Part shown: positions 44,178 to 52,769 of the stretch, in pieces
How positions within the stretch are numbered: the first letter of the stretch is position 1
Layout: every line of letters begins with the position of its first letter
Origin: an uncultured Bacteroidota bacterium
Lineage (GTDB): Bacteria > Bacteroidota > Bacteroidia > Chitinophagales > Chitinophagaceae
Reading direction: 5' to 3'
Length of the DNA: 58,175 nucleotides
NCBI GenBank assembly: GCA_903929195.1
Contig: CAIYTT010000141.1
Span: 1 to 58,175, forward strand
The notes under the pieces: model-generated
What the model saw: the letters and a program-made list of their open reading frames with translations, nothing else
Databases searched by the model: none
What the model was told of the DNA's origin: nothing
Position numbers and translations under genes: made by a program

Positions 44178-46904
44178 TTACTTCAACTTCACTAATTTCT
44201 TTACAAGCTCTCCACCTTCGCCCTTGAACGTAACGTAGTAAAGCCCTGCTGCCAAATTACCTATATTTACCTTGGTAGTTGCTGTTGTTAGGGTTTGGTG
44301 CAGTTGCTCTTGCCCCATAATATTGCTAATTGTAAAGGCTGTAAAAGCAGTCGGGTCTGTTTTTATTGTCAGTTCATCGGTGGCAGGGTTGGGGTAAAGG
44401 TCTGCCTGGACTGTTGGGGCTTTTATTGTATTTAAAGTTCCGCAACCAACAGTGTTGGCAATATAATTGGTCATTACTACCGGGTTGTCATCAAAGAAGA
44501 TACCTGCATGGTTATTGATAGTTGTACTTGCGCTTAAACCACTGTTGGTATTGATTGTAAAGAGTACCATACCATCGCAAAAGCCATGGTGGCTGCTGTC
44601 TAACAGGTTGATACCCGGGAATTCAAACTTTACAATGTTGTGATGAATACTTGTATCATACCACCTGCTGGTGTTCATGGTGTGCGATGCTGCTACAATT
44701 CTTATGGAGTGCGGTGCAACGGCATCACTTAGTGTATCCATAACATATATGTTATGTGCAGTATCGTTACCTGTATTCTCGAATAGTATGGAATATTGTA
44801 AATTAGTAACTGTACTTGCAGGTATGCAACCACTTGGCAACACCGCAATTTCATTCGGGTCGTAAGAAGATTTTACGGTATCTACCCGGTTTATATGGTT
44901 ATTGGTGCTGTCATAATCACCAATTGTGGGTGTTATTACACCATTACTCATTATGGTATCACCGGGCGTAAGCCATGCTCCCGGCACTTCAAGACGCACA
45001 AACATTAATTTTGGCGAGTGAGCATAAGAAAGAGAACTTATATCCCATGTAATCGTGTTGCTAATAACAGACGTTGGGGTAGGTACCGCGCTAGTAAAAT
45101 TATAGTTTGGGCTAAAATTTAAGGTTAAAGCAGAAGTTTCGGAAGGACAAAAAGAATTGCCTACAATAAAATTGATTTCTTGCATATGCCTACCTGTCTG
45201 AGTAAACGCATTTACCCATAAATTGAAATTGGGGGTTGTATCACAATTAAGCCCAAAATACTTGGCTCTTTGTGATCCCAAGAACAAAGTATCGTAAATT
45301 AGTGCTGTAGAAGGACAAGTAACATGCGTACCGGCAGTTGTAGTCAAAACTCTAAAAGAATAAATATCTCCCGGATTACCATAAGCTAAATAACTAAAAC
45401 CGGAAGTAGATGAAACCGAATCAACTGCAATTCCATTAGAATCAATTTCTGTTAAAGTACTCAGTCCAAAAAAGTTTTCAGTACTGTCTTTTATACAATT
45501 TCCATTTGCATCGTAATAGAATTTAATTTCAAGATTCTGACATGGTGAAAAATTATGGTAATAGGTAACACTATCAATAGCCACTGAACCATTATACAAT
45601 ACATGTTTTATAGTATAAGTTCCTGAAGATAAATAGTTCTCTGTAAAAAATGCAAGTCCGGTGCTACCATAAATATTTGTTAAGGTATCTAAATGTTGTC
45701 CATTTCCAAAATAGGTAATAATATGCTGTCCGGCAGAATAGTGTTTGCTGTTTAACCAAAAATTCAATCCTGTGCATGTATTCGTAATATAAACAGAAAA
45801 ACTATCTGTAAATGCTTCCGGAATACCTAAACCTAATCTACGAATACGGTTATTATAATTATCAGCAATGTAAACATTTCCACTTTCATCACTTGTAACA
45901 TAACTGGGCGAGTCTAATTCTGCGGATGTTGCTGCACCTCCATCACCACTAAAACTACCAGTACCAATACCAGCAACTGTGCTAATTACGCCGCTACTGC
46001 TTACTTTTCTAACACGATTATTCCCATAATCTGCAATATAAATATTGTTTCGTCCATCAATAGTTACTCCATAAGGTTTATTAATTTCTGCAGATGTAGC
46101 ATCTCCACCATCGCCACTGTAACCCCCAATACCATTACCGGCAATTGTGCTAATAATACCACTACTATTTACTTTGCGAATATTATTATTATGAAAATCA
46201 GCAATATAAACATTGCCACTCCTATCGGTAGCAATACTTCTAGGCAACATTAATTCTGCAGCTGTTGCAGCACCTCCATCCCCACTATAACCTCCGAAAC
46301 CACTACCTGCGAATGTTGTAATTATACCACTGCTATTTACTTTGCGTACTCGAGCATTATATTGATCCACGATGTAAACATTTCCGAATACATCAATAGC
46401 AACATCAGTAGGATAGCAAAACTTAGCTGCTGTAGCATCACCTCCATCACCGCTAAAACCAGCTGTACCATTACCTGCAATCGTACTAATTATACCACTT
46501 GTATTTACTTTACGAATACGTTGATTATATTGGTCTGCAATGTAGATATTCCCAATACTATCAATGGCTATTCCTGTTGGTGAATATAATTTTGCCGTGG
46601 TAGCAAGCCCCCCATCTCCGCTATAACCAATTGAACCATTACCTGCAATTGTAGTAATGATTCCACTGTTATTTACTTTACGAATACGGTTATTCACATT
46701 ATCAGCAATATAAATGTTCCCTAATCCGTCTATTGCTACTCCGGTGGGTAAATTTAATTTAGCTGCCGTTGCCGCCCCACCATCACCACTATAACCACCT
46801 GTTCCATTACCGGCTATTGTTGTAATAATTCCTAATTGTGCTTGTACATAAAAGCCACTAAACAAGCTGCAAAAAAACAGAACTAAAGAGGCAATATTTT
46901 TCAT
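44178..46904 (-). CDS. NHL-repeat protein with T9SS type A sorting domain
   Basis: A 908-residue secreted protein with a signal peptide (ending YVQAQ, about residue 23). Residues ~26-360 form six tandem NHL repeats of 55-56 residues, each with TIAGNGTGGYSGDGG-like and GNIYIADNVNNRIRKV-like strands, enough for a six-bladed propeller. Two or more Ig/DUF11-like domains follow (AVLPSGCIPASTVTNLQYSI; VMDTLSDAVAPHSIRIV). The last ~80 residues are the sorting domain (VQADLYPNPATDELTIKT, FTISNIMGQEQLHQTL, LAAGLYYVTFKG). NHL propellers bind ligands or proteins. The exported propeller suggests an adhesive or binding role. No catalytic motif is seen. Confidence 0.9.
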   Translation of the reverse strand: MKNIASLVLFFCSLFSGFYVQAQLGIITTIAGNGTGGYSGDGGAATAAKLNLPTGVAIDGLGNIYIADNVNNRIRKVNNSGIITTIAGNGSIGYSGDGGLATTAKLYSPTGIAIDSIGNIYIADQYNQRIRKVNTSGIISTIAGNGTAGFSGDGGDATAAKFCYPTDVAIDVFGNVYIVDQYNARVRKVNSSGIITTFAGSGFGGYSGDGGAATAAELMLPRSIATDRSGNVYIADFHNNNIRKVNSSGIISTIAGNGIGGYSGDGGDATSAEINKPYGVTIDGRNNIYIADYGNNRVRKVSSSGVISTVAGIGTGSFSGDGGAATSAELDSPSYVTSDESGNVYIADNYNNRIRRLGLGIPEAFTDSFSVYITNTCTGLNFWLNSKHYSAGQHIITYFGNGQHLDTLTNIYGSTGLAFFTENYLSSGTYTIKHVLYNGSVAIDSVTYYHNFSPCQNLEIKFYYDANGNCIKDSTENFFGLSTLTEIDSNGIAVDSVSSTSGFSYLAYGNPGDIYSFRVLTTTAGTHVTCPSTALIYDTLFLGSQRAKYFGLNCDTTPNFNLWVNAFTQTGRHMQEINFIVGNSFCPSETSALTLNFSPNYNFTSAVPTPTSVISNTITWDISSLSYAHSPKLMFVRLEVPGAWLTPGDTIMSNGVITPTIGDYDSTNNHINRVDTVKSSYDPNEIAVLPSGCIPASTVTNLQYSILFENTGNDTAHNIYVMDTLSDAVAPHSIRIVAASHTMNTSRWYDTSIHHNIVKFEFPGINLLDSSHHGFCDGMVLFTINTNSGLSASTTINNHAGIFFDDNPVVMTNYIANTVGCGTLNTIKAPTVQADLYPNPATDELTIKTDPTAFTAFTISNIMGQEQLHQTLTTATTKVNIGNLAAGLYYVTFKGEGGELVKKLVKLK
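45822..46829 (-). repeat. Six tandem ~168-bp coding repeats (NHL propeller blades)
   Basis: Six head-to-tail units of about 168 bp inside the NHL-repeat gene. All encode the pattern ISTIAGNG..GYSGDGG..AT.A..P..VAID..GNIYIAD..N.RIRKV.. with moderate nucleotide divergence. Copies may recombine and alter blade number. Confidence 0.85.
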
Positions 46905-47218
46905 AAAAATTAGCAGATTTTATGTTAATAAGAAATAATTTTTCAAATATAGATACATTTTTTGGAGTTTTTATATTAATTTTTTGGGTTTATTGTTCCT
47001 TTTGGGGAATGGTGTTTTTAAAACTTAAAAACCACGAAAAAAAGTCCAAAAATTGTTCGTCATTCCGCATTTCGCGGAATGACAAGAGAATCCTGAAATA
47101 TGTCTCTAAAACATCACGTCTGTTAAGCTAATTGCGAATCATCGTAATTTAGGGTGTAAAGAGTGTAGGTATAATTCCAATTTTTTTTAGTGGAAACTAA
47201 AATAGCATGTTGTTATTT
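46905..47218. other. Intergenic region with a REP-like palindrome
   Basis: 314 bp upstream of the NHL-repeat gene. The only structure I see is a GC-rich palindrome, GTCATTCCGC (47059-47068) and GCGGAATGAC (47074-47083), 5-nt loop. Its sequence stands out against the AT-rich surroundings and looks like a dispersed extragenic palindrome. No coding frame is credible. Confidence 0.45.
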
Positions 47219-47587
47219 TCAAGTAATAAAAACAAACACTGCTATTACCATACTTATAATAGCAGCAATTAGTACAGCCATTGCGGCTATGTCTTTTATA
47301 TTTTTTATTTCAGGAGAGTGTTTTTTTTCGCAAGCAAAATCGCATAACTTTTCAATACAAGTATTAAGGGCTTCGCTTACCAATACTAAGCCGATGGCAA
47401 ATACAATGGCTATCCAACGCATAGTATTTATTTGTCTTATTATGCCGGCTGCTATAACTACTATTGTGGCAAATACATGTATTTTAAAATTGGGTTCTTT
47501 ATATAATTGTTTCAACCCATGATAGGCATATACGAAACTTTTTAACCGAGATTGAATATAATTTTTGCTGTTTTCTTCATTGTCCAT
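47219..47587 (-). CDS. dgkA: Diacylglycerol/undecaprenol kinase family membrane protein
   Basis: A 122-residue inner membrane kinase of the prokaryotic DAGK family, with three hydrophobic helices (PNFKIHVFATIVVIAAGII, WIAIVFAIGLVLVSEALN, MAVLIAAIISMVIAVFVFIT). The family signature is complete: RLKSFVYAYHGLKQ, SEALNTCIEKLCDF (catalytic Glu and Asn) and IKNIKDIAAMAV. It phosphorylates diacylglycerol or undecaprenol. It starts 9 bp after the TPR gene stop on the same strand, so the two genes are probably one transcript. Confidence 0.93.
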   Translation of the reverse strand: MDNEENSKNYIQSRLKSFVYAYHGLKQLYKEPNFKIHVFATIVVIAAGIIRQINTMRWIAIVFAIGLVLVSEALNTCIEKLCDFACEKKHSPEIKNIKDIAAMAVLIAAIISMVIAVFVFIT

Positions 47588-47596
47588 GCAATAAGA

Positions 47597-48535
47597 TTAT
47601 TTTTTTGAGCAATATTGCTTTTGTAAGTTAAGAATATCATTACCAAATGTAGTAGTATAACCCTTCTGCAAAGCCGTTTCTATATCAGCACAGGCTTTAG
47701 TTATTGCTTTTTGTTCTATATAAATTAATGCCCTTACTTTATATGCATACGCATTTGCACTATTTAATTGCAGCGATTTATTTACATCAACTAAAGCATT
47801 TTTTATATCACCTAACATTAATTCATTATAGCTTTTATTGCTATAACCTAATGGTTCGTTAGGATTTAATTTTATTACTTTATTAAAATATTCTATGGCT
47901 TTTTTATATTGTTTTTGTTCTTGATATTTAAACCCAATATTACCATAAGCCGGATAATAAGTTGGGTCTATCTGTATCGATTTAAGCAAATATTTCAACG
48001 TTTCATTTTCTTTACCACATTGGTCGCAAATAGCACCTAAATTAGAAAGCACCGCTAAATCGGTGGAGTCTAATTTATAGGCCTGTATAAAATCATCGTA
48101 AGCACCAATAAAATCACGCTTATTAAATTTCGCAGCACCCCTGTTTGTTAAAGCAAAACGTTTTGCAGAATCGTTCTCAGCAAGTAGCAGCGATTGGTCA
48201 TAGTCTTTTATAGCTTCATCTATTTCACCAACTTGCAATAGTATATTACCTCTATTAGAATATAAATAAGATTTCTTGGGATATAATAAAATAGCTTTAT
48301 TATAGGTGTTATAAGCATTTTGTGGGTTTTTCAATTCCAACAAACATTCTGCCCTTAAATCGTAAAAATCTAAATTCATAGAATCAGCTCTAAGTGCTTT
48401 ATCTATGGATTGTAATGCTTTCGTGAAATTTTTTTGTTTATATAATTCGTCCGCTTCTTTATAGTAATCGGTGGGCGTTTGCGATTTTACATTCAAAAAG
48501 CAGAACAAAAAAAATACTACTAAATATAACTTCAT
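47597..48535 (-). CDS. TPR-repeat exported protein
   Basis: A 312-residue protein with an N-terminal signal peptide (FFLFCFLNVKSQ, cleaved near residue 19) and about eight TPRs in series: YYKEADELYKQKNFTKALQS, LYSNRGNILLQVGEIDEAIK, AYGNIGFKYQEQKQYKKAI and AYAYKVRALIYIEQKAITKA. The last repeat ends in QKGYTTTFGNDILNLQKQYC. No catalytic motif is present; a scaffold role in the periplasm is likely. It lies 83 bp downstream of the CvfB-like gene and directly precedes dgkA. Confidence 0.83.
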   Translation of the reverse strand: MKLYLVVFFLFCFLNVKSQTPTDYYKEADELYKQKNFTKALQSIDKALRADSMNLDFYDLRAECLLELKNPQNAYNTYNKAILLYPKKSYLYSNRGNILLQVGEIDEAIKDYDQSLLLAENDSAKRFALTNRGAAKFNKRDFIGAYDDFIQAYKLDSTDLAVLSNLGAICDQCGKENETLKYLLKSIQIDPTYYPAYGNIGFKYQEQKQYKKAIEYFNKVIKLNPNEPLGYSNKSYNELMLGDIKNALVDVNKSLQLNSANAYAYKVRALIYIEQKAITKACADIETALQKGYTTTFGNDILNLQKQYCSKK

Positions 48536-48618
48536 TTATAGGCTTTTTTATTTGCCATTGCTAAATTAAGATAAATGCAGATAGGATTATACATCACTAA
48601 AAATAAAAAACGTGTATT

Positions 48619-49449
48619 TTAGTCAATCAATTTAATTCCGGTTTGTGTAAATTCAATTTTCTTTTTCTTATATAATGCACCTAAAACCATTTTAAATGTT
48701 TTTTTACTCATGCCGAAATAAGAATATATTTCTTCCGGATTACTCTTGTCGTTATAGGGTAGATAATCTGCATTATGTTGAAGTAGTGAAATAATTTTAC
48801 TTTCATTATCTACAACTTTAGTATATCCTCTTGTGCCTAAAGCCAAATCAAGCTTATTGTCGGGTCTTATATGTTTAATAAAACCATTTACTTTATTGCC
48901 AATTTCCAAGTCTTGAAAAACATCGCTAAAATGTAACAAGCCCAAATGTTTATTATTTATGATTGATTTATAGCCTATATCTGTCTTTTTATAAATAAGT
49001 ATGGTAACAGGGTCTAATTCTGTAACCGTTAAATCTGCATTACTTATATATTTATCTATTTTTTCGGTTGCAGCAACTCTGCCGGTTTGTTCGTCAATAA
49101 AGATTTTTACAAATCTAAAATCACCAACCTTCATCCTAATAGATTGTTGGGAGATAGGTACAAAAAGGTCTTTCATAATGCCCCATTTAAGAAACGCACC
49201 ATGGGGCGATAAATCGCTTACTTCCATATAAACGATTTCGCCTACTACACCATAAGGCTTATCTGTGGTAGCTATTAGTCTTTGTTCGTTGTCATAATAA
49301 ACAAAAACTTCTATTTCATCATCTATTTTCAATCCGGCAGGTACATATCGTTTGGGTAACAATATTTCATCACTACCACCGTCTAAATACATTCCAAAAT
49401 CAACTTCTTTAATAACCCTAAGTGTATTGTATTGCCCTACTTTAAGCAT
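48619..49449 (-). CDS. cvfB: CvfB-like S1-domain RNA-binding protein
   Basis: A 276-residue cytosolic protein. It has consecutive S1/OB-like domains: residues ~1-65 (YNTLRVIKEVDFGMYLDGG, EILLPKRYVPAGLKIDDEIE), ~67-130 (VYMEVSDLSPHGAFLKWGIM, KDLFVPISQ) and ~150-215 (YKSIINNKHLGLLHFSDVFQ). The C-terminal ~60 residues form a winged helix (EEIYSYFGMSKKTFKMVLGA). This arrangement is that of CvfB, which binds RNA and affects virulence-factor expression in Staphylococcus; the Bacteroidota role is unknown. Confidence 0.88.
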   Translation of the reverse strand: MLKVGQYNTLRVIKEVDFGMYLDGGSDEILLPKRYVPAGLKIDDEIEVFVYYDNEQRLIATTDKPYGVVGEIVYMEVSDLSPHGAFLKWGIMKDLFVPISQQSIRMKVGDFRFVKIFIDEQTGRVAATEKIDKYISNADLTVTELDPVTILIYKKTDIGYKSIINNKHLGLLHFSDVFQDLEIGNKVNGFIKHIRPDNKLDLALGTRGYTKVVDNESKIISLLQHNADYLPYNDKSNPEEIYSYFGMSKKTFKMVLGALYKKKKIEFTQTGIKLID

Positions 49450-49494
49450 GTATAACCAATTAAATATTTATTATTATATTAATTTAAAAATGCA

Positions 49495-49535
49495 TTAATA
49501 GAAAACTGCATTTTACATCAGTAAATTTCTATTAA
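49495..49535 (-). terminator. Probable hairpin terminator of the glycosyltransferase gene
   Basis: 10-bp inverted repeat (49495-49504 and 49526-49535, TTAATAGAAA / TTTCTATTAA) with a 21-nt loop, 36 bp past the stop of the glycosyltransferase gene on the minus strand. AT-rich, so the evidence is moderate. Confidence 0.4.
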
Positions 49536-49571
49536 AATCTTGTAAAAAGCTATACAAATATACAATATTAT

Positions 49572-50807
49572 TTATAAACATCTTTCATTAATGTAATTGA
49601 TGTATTTTTCGGCTAGTACTTCTCTGTCAAAATTTTCTTTAGCAAATTTATAGCCATTTTCGCCTTCTTCAATTAGTCTTTGTTTATTATTTAGGTACAT
49701 GCGTATTATACGGCTATATTCTGCTGCATTTTCAGGCTCTACATAGCTCCCTGCTTTTGCACTTTCTACCAGCTCTCGCGACACCCCGTCTATAGCCATT
49801 AGTATGGGTATCTTGCACGACATGTAATCAAACGTTTTATTAGAATAGACTGTTTTAAATGTATCTACTTTTTTAAGTACGGAAGCACCCATATCCGAAG
49901 CAAGAATATACCTGAAAACCTCTGCTTTAGGTACAGAATCTAAGAAACGCACATTTTGTATGTTTCTGTCTGCTGCAAGCTTTTGTAGTCTTGCCTTTTC
50001 CATACCTTGCCCTATTAATAAAAAGAGTACAGGGGTATCCTTTAATGCATCGCCGGCATCTAAAATTTGCTCTAAACAATTGGCAACACCATGCGCACCT
50101 ACATAGGTAATAACAAATTTATTTTCTAGCCCATGTTGTTCTCTAAAGGCTTCTCTATCAAAGTTTTGCAATAAGGTATCAGACAGGCTGAAATCGGCTG
50201 CATTCGGTATTTGAATTAATTTATACTTAGGTACTTTATTTTTTTCGTTCAATGTTTTATAAAAAGCAGGGGTAAGTACGTTTATTATTTTAGCCTTTTT
50301 ATATATAAAATTTTCAACCCAATATGCAATTTTAATAATTGGCTTATTGGTAAGCACACCTGTAGCTATTGCCGATTCGGGCCAGAGGTCTCTAACTTCA
50401 AATACAAAGGGTCTTTTTCTAAACAAGGCTATTAAATAACCGCTAACACCAACAAACAAAGGTGGGGAAGTAACTATAACAACATCAAATTGACCCTTTG
50501 CTTTAAAAAGTCCTGCATATAATGAAGAAAACATAAATGAAAAGTAGCCCCATAACCTGCCTAAAAAGTGTTTATTATAGGCTTCAGATACGTGGCAACG
50601 CCATACAATTACATTACCTTGTTGTTTTTTTAAAAAGTGTTTACCTTTATATTCTTCTTTTTTTTCATGCCCATTATAATGCATCATACCTGCCAAAACA
50701 GTAACGGTATGCCCTGCATTTGTCCAAACTTTCGTTATTTCGTTCCAGCGAGAGCCTCCCGGGTCATCTTCTTCTAAAAAATATTGATGTAAGAGTAATA
50801 TGTTCAT
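49572..50807 (-). CDS. Glycosyltransferase family 4 protein
   Basis: A 411-residue GT-B glycosyltransferase of the WbuB-like group. The N-terminal domain starts MNILLLHQYFLEEDDPGGSR with the acceptor-site glycine-rich loop. The C-terminal donor domain has YVGAHGVANCLEQILDAGDA, VLFLLIGQGMEKARLQKLA and DMGASVLKKVDTFKTVYSNK, with the region ending in SCKIPILMAIDGVSRELVES containing the family's sugar-nucleotide contact Glu. It probably adds a sugar such as an N-acetylhexosamine to a surface or capsular glycan. No other glycan assembly genes are adjacent. It stands alone with a 278-bp gap upstream. Confidence 0.88.
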   Translation of the reverse strand: MNILLLHQYFLEEDDPGGSRWNEITKVWTNAGHTVTVLAGMMHYNGHEKKEEYKGKHFLKKQQGNVIVWRCHVSEAYNKHFLGRLWGYFSFMFSSLYAGLFKAKGQFDVVIVTSPPLFVGVSGYLIALFRKRPFVFEVRDLWPESAIATGVLTNKPIIKIAYWVENFIYKKAKIINVLTPAFYKTLNEKNKVPKYKLIQIPNAADFSLSDTLLQNFDREAFREQHGLENKFVITYVGAHGVANCLEQILDAGDALKDTPVLFLLIGQGMEKARLQKLAADRNIQNVRFLDSVPKAEVFRYILASDMGASVLKKVDTFKTVYSNKTFDYMSCKIPILMAIDGVSRELVESAKAGSYVEPENAAEYSRIIRMYLNNKQRLIEEGENGYKFAKENFDREVLAEKYINYINERCL

Positions 50808-51085
50808 TTGTAAAAAAAGTAAAAGTAAGCAATAAATAAAATTGAAAAATAAAGTTACTTTTTTATCATATATAATTGTAAATGGGTACTAATCTGTCCA
50901 ATTTATACCTGCCCATCTTTATAAAGTATTTTGAAAATTGCAGTAATAAAAATATGGTTTATATAATTTATTTTTCAAAAAATATTGTTAGCGATATTTT
51001 TAGCTTCAATCAAAGAACCATGAATATATACCAATAATCAATAAGAATTGAAAATAGCAATATTATACAATAGCTATATGTATAG

Positions 51086-51745
51086 CTATATATTTAAATA
51101 TGTCATTAATAAATTGTAATTGTCTTCAAGGTCATCGTCATCGCGGTGTTTACCATAAACTTCTTTTACCACATATTTATGTCGCTCTAAAGATGCTACA
51201 ACACCATCAAGCATCATTCGGTTTAGTTTAAGGGTAAGCTCCATATTGCCTTGTGCATTGGTATAGAGTATAGAATGTGTAATAAGTGCATCTTCACTTT
51301 CACAAATGCGTGCTACATCATAGAGAGTATAATTTTTTGGAGGTACCTCAATAACCAAAATACCACCCGGATTATCCATACCGCTACTTTCGGCTATAAA
51401 GGCTAATAATGTATCTTTTGTTATTGCACCTATATACTTTTGGTCGTCATCTAAAACGGGTAATACTGATAAATCAAGCTGATGAAAAATGCGTAATGCT
51501 TCAAAGGGATGAGCAGATAGTTGGGCTATTGGCTTAAACTTTAAAAAATCTGCTGCCGACAACGGATGTTCGGGTGTAAGCCAATCATTAATATCATTTT
51601 CTTGTACTAATGCCAAGTAATCATTGTCTATTACTAAAGGTAATTGATTCAGGTTATTGTCATCCATTATTACCAATGCCTCTTCTCCGGTATCGGTAGG
51701 TTTAAGTATCGGAACAAAATTTGAAATTAAATGCTTTAAACTCAT
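51086..51745 (-). CDS. CBS-pair protein with ACT-like C-terminus
   Basis: A 219-residue cytosolic protein. Residues ~5-60 and ~70-125 form two CBS motifs (LKPTDTGEEALVIMDDNNLN, FEALRIFHQLDLSVLPVLDD) that normally bind adenosine nucleotides. Residues ~130-200 (GGILVIEVPPKNYTLYDVAR, LTLKLNRMMLDGVVASLERH) look like an ACT-type regulatory domain. No catalytic domain is fused, so it is a regulatory or sensor protein of unknown partner. It lies 122 bp downstream of the hydrolase gene on the same strand. Confidence 0.85.
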   Translation of the reverse strand: MSLKHLISNFVPILKPTDTGEEALVIMDDNNLNQLPLVIDNDYLALVQENDINDWLTPEHPLSAADFLKFKPIAQLSAHPFEALRIFHQLDLSVLPVLDDDQKYIGAITKDTLLAFIAESSGMDNPGGILVIEVPPKNYTLYDVARICESEDALITHSILYTNAQGNMELTLKLNRMMLDGVVASLERHKYVVKEVYGKHRDDDDLEDNYNLLMTYLNI

Positions 51746-51867
51746 ATCTGTTTTATAAAATTTTACCCGATTTTTTTGTCAATATATCATTACAAATCTA
51801 ATGCAAAAAATACTAATTATTCTGCTAAAAACTAAAATTATAAATAAAATAGGACGATTATAAACAC

Positions 51868-52629
51868 CTAATTTTTATGTTTAGCCAAAAAGCCCGATAG
51901 AACTTTATTAAACTCTTCCGGTACTTCCATCATGGGGGCGTGTCCGCATTTATCTATCCAGTGCAATTCGGAATTAGGTAATAATTTTTGAAATTCTTCA
52001 GCTACCATTGGTGGTGTAATGGTGTCATTTTTACCCCATATTAGGCAAGTGGGTCTTTTAATATCCTGTAACTCATTACCCAAATTATGCTTAATGGCAG
52101 ACCTTGCCAAAGTAATAATCTTTAGTGCCTTCATACGGTTATTAACAATACCGAAAACCTCATCTACCAGTTCTTTGGTAGCCACATTGGGGTCGTAGAA
52201 GGTAAGTTCTGTTTTTTTGCGTATATAGTCGTAATTACCCCTTTTAGGGTAGGTTTCGCCCATTCCGTTTTCAAATAAACCGGAACTACCGGTTAAAGTA
52301 ACCGTTTTTACCTTTTCTTGATTTTTTAATGTATAGACCAACCCCACATGTCCACCCAAAGAATTACCTAATAGATGTATATCCGTAAGTTGTTGTTGTT
52401 CTATAAATTTTTGTACATACTTCATTAAGCCCGATACAGAGGTATCTATTAGGGACAAATCGAACAAGGGCAATAATGGTATTATTACCTTATGCGTGTT
52501 TTTAAAATAATCAACTAAGTCTTTAAAGTTACTTAATGCCCCAAAAAGTCCGTGTAGTAGAACTAATGGTTCACCATTACCTTCTTCGACATACTTAAAT
52601 TTACCAGATTGTTTTATCTCGTACTCCAT
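51868..52629 (-). CDS. Alpha/beta hydrolase
   Basis: A 253-residue cytosolic alpha/beta-fold hydrolase. The oxyanion-hole motif is LLHGLFGALSN near residue 24, the nucleophile elbow is LLGNSLGGHVGL with Ser90, the acidic residue lies in IWGKNDTITPP near 205 and the His in IDKCGHAPMMEVPEEF near 232. All catalytic residues are present. The length and motifs match the general esterase/epoxide hydrolase group; the substrate is unknown. It diverges from ispG. Confidence 0.88.
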   Translation of the reverse strand: MEYEIKQSGKFKYVEEGNGEPLVLLHGLFGALSNFKDLVDYFKNTHKVIIPLLPLFDLSLIDTSVSGLMKYVQKFIEQQQLTDIHLLGNSLGGHVGLVYTLKNQEKVKTVTLTGSSGLFENGMGETYPKRGNYDYIRKKTELTFYDPNVATKELVDEVFGIVNNRMKALKIITLARSAIKHNLGNELQDIKRPTCLIWGKNDTITPPMVAEEFQKLLPNSELHWIDKCGHAPMMEVPEEFNKVLSGFLAKHKN

Positions 52630-52719
52630 TTACATCAATTAGAATTCTGCTAAAATACTATTGTTTAGTTGAAAAACACAAACATTAGGGTAATCATTTA
52701 ACCGAAATTTACCTTTTAT

Positions 52720-52752
52720 TTGGGAAATATGGCTTCATTTGGGTTAACTTTG
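52720..52752 (+). promoter_or_regulatory. Bacteroidota-type promoter of ispG
   Basis: TTTG ending at 52722, a 22-bp spacer, then TAACTTTG (52745-52752), a full match to TAnnTTTG. Transcription would start near 52759, about 10 nt before the ATG at 52770. Confidence 0.6.
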
Positions 52753-52769
52753 CTTGCATAAATACATAT

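Noticed and set aside
45822-46829. Regularly spaced repeats that could suggest a CRISPR array
   Set aside because: Units are ~168 bp, contiguous and in frame, and encode NHL propeller blades; there are no spacers and no cas genes.
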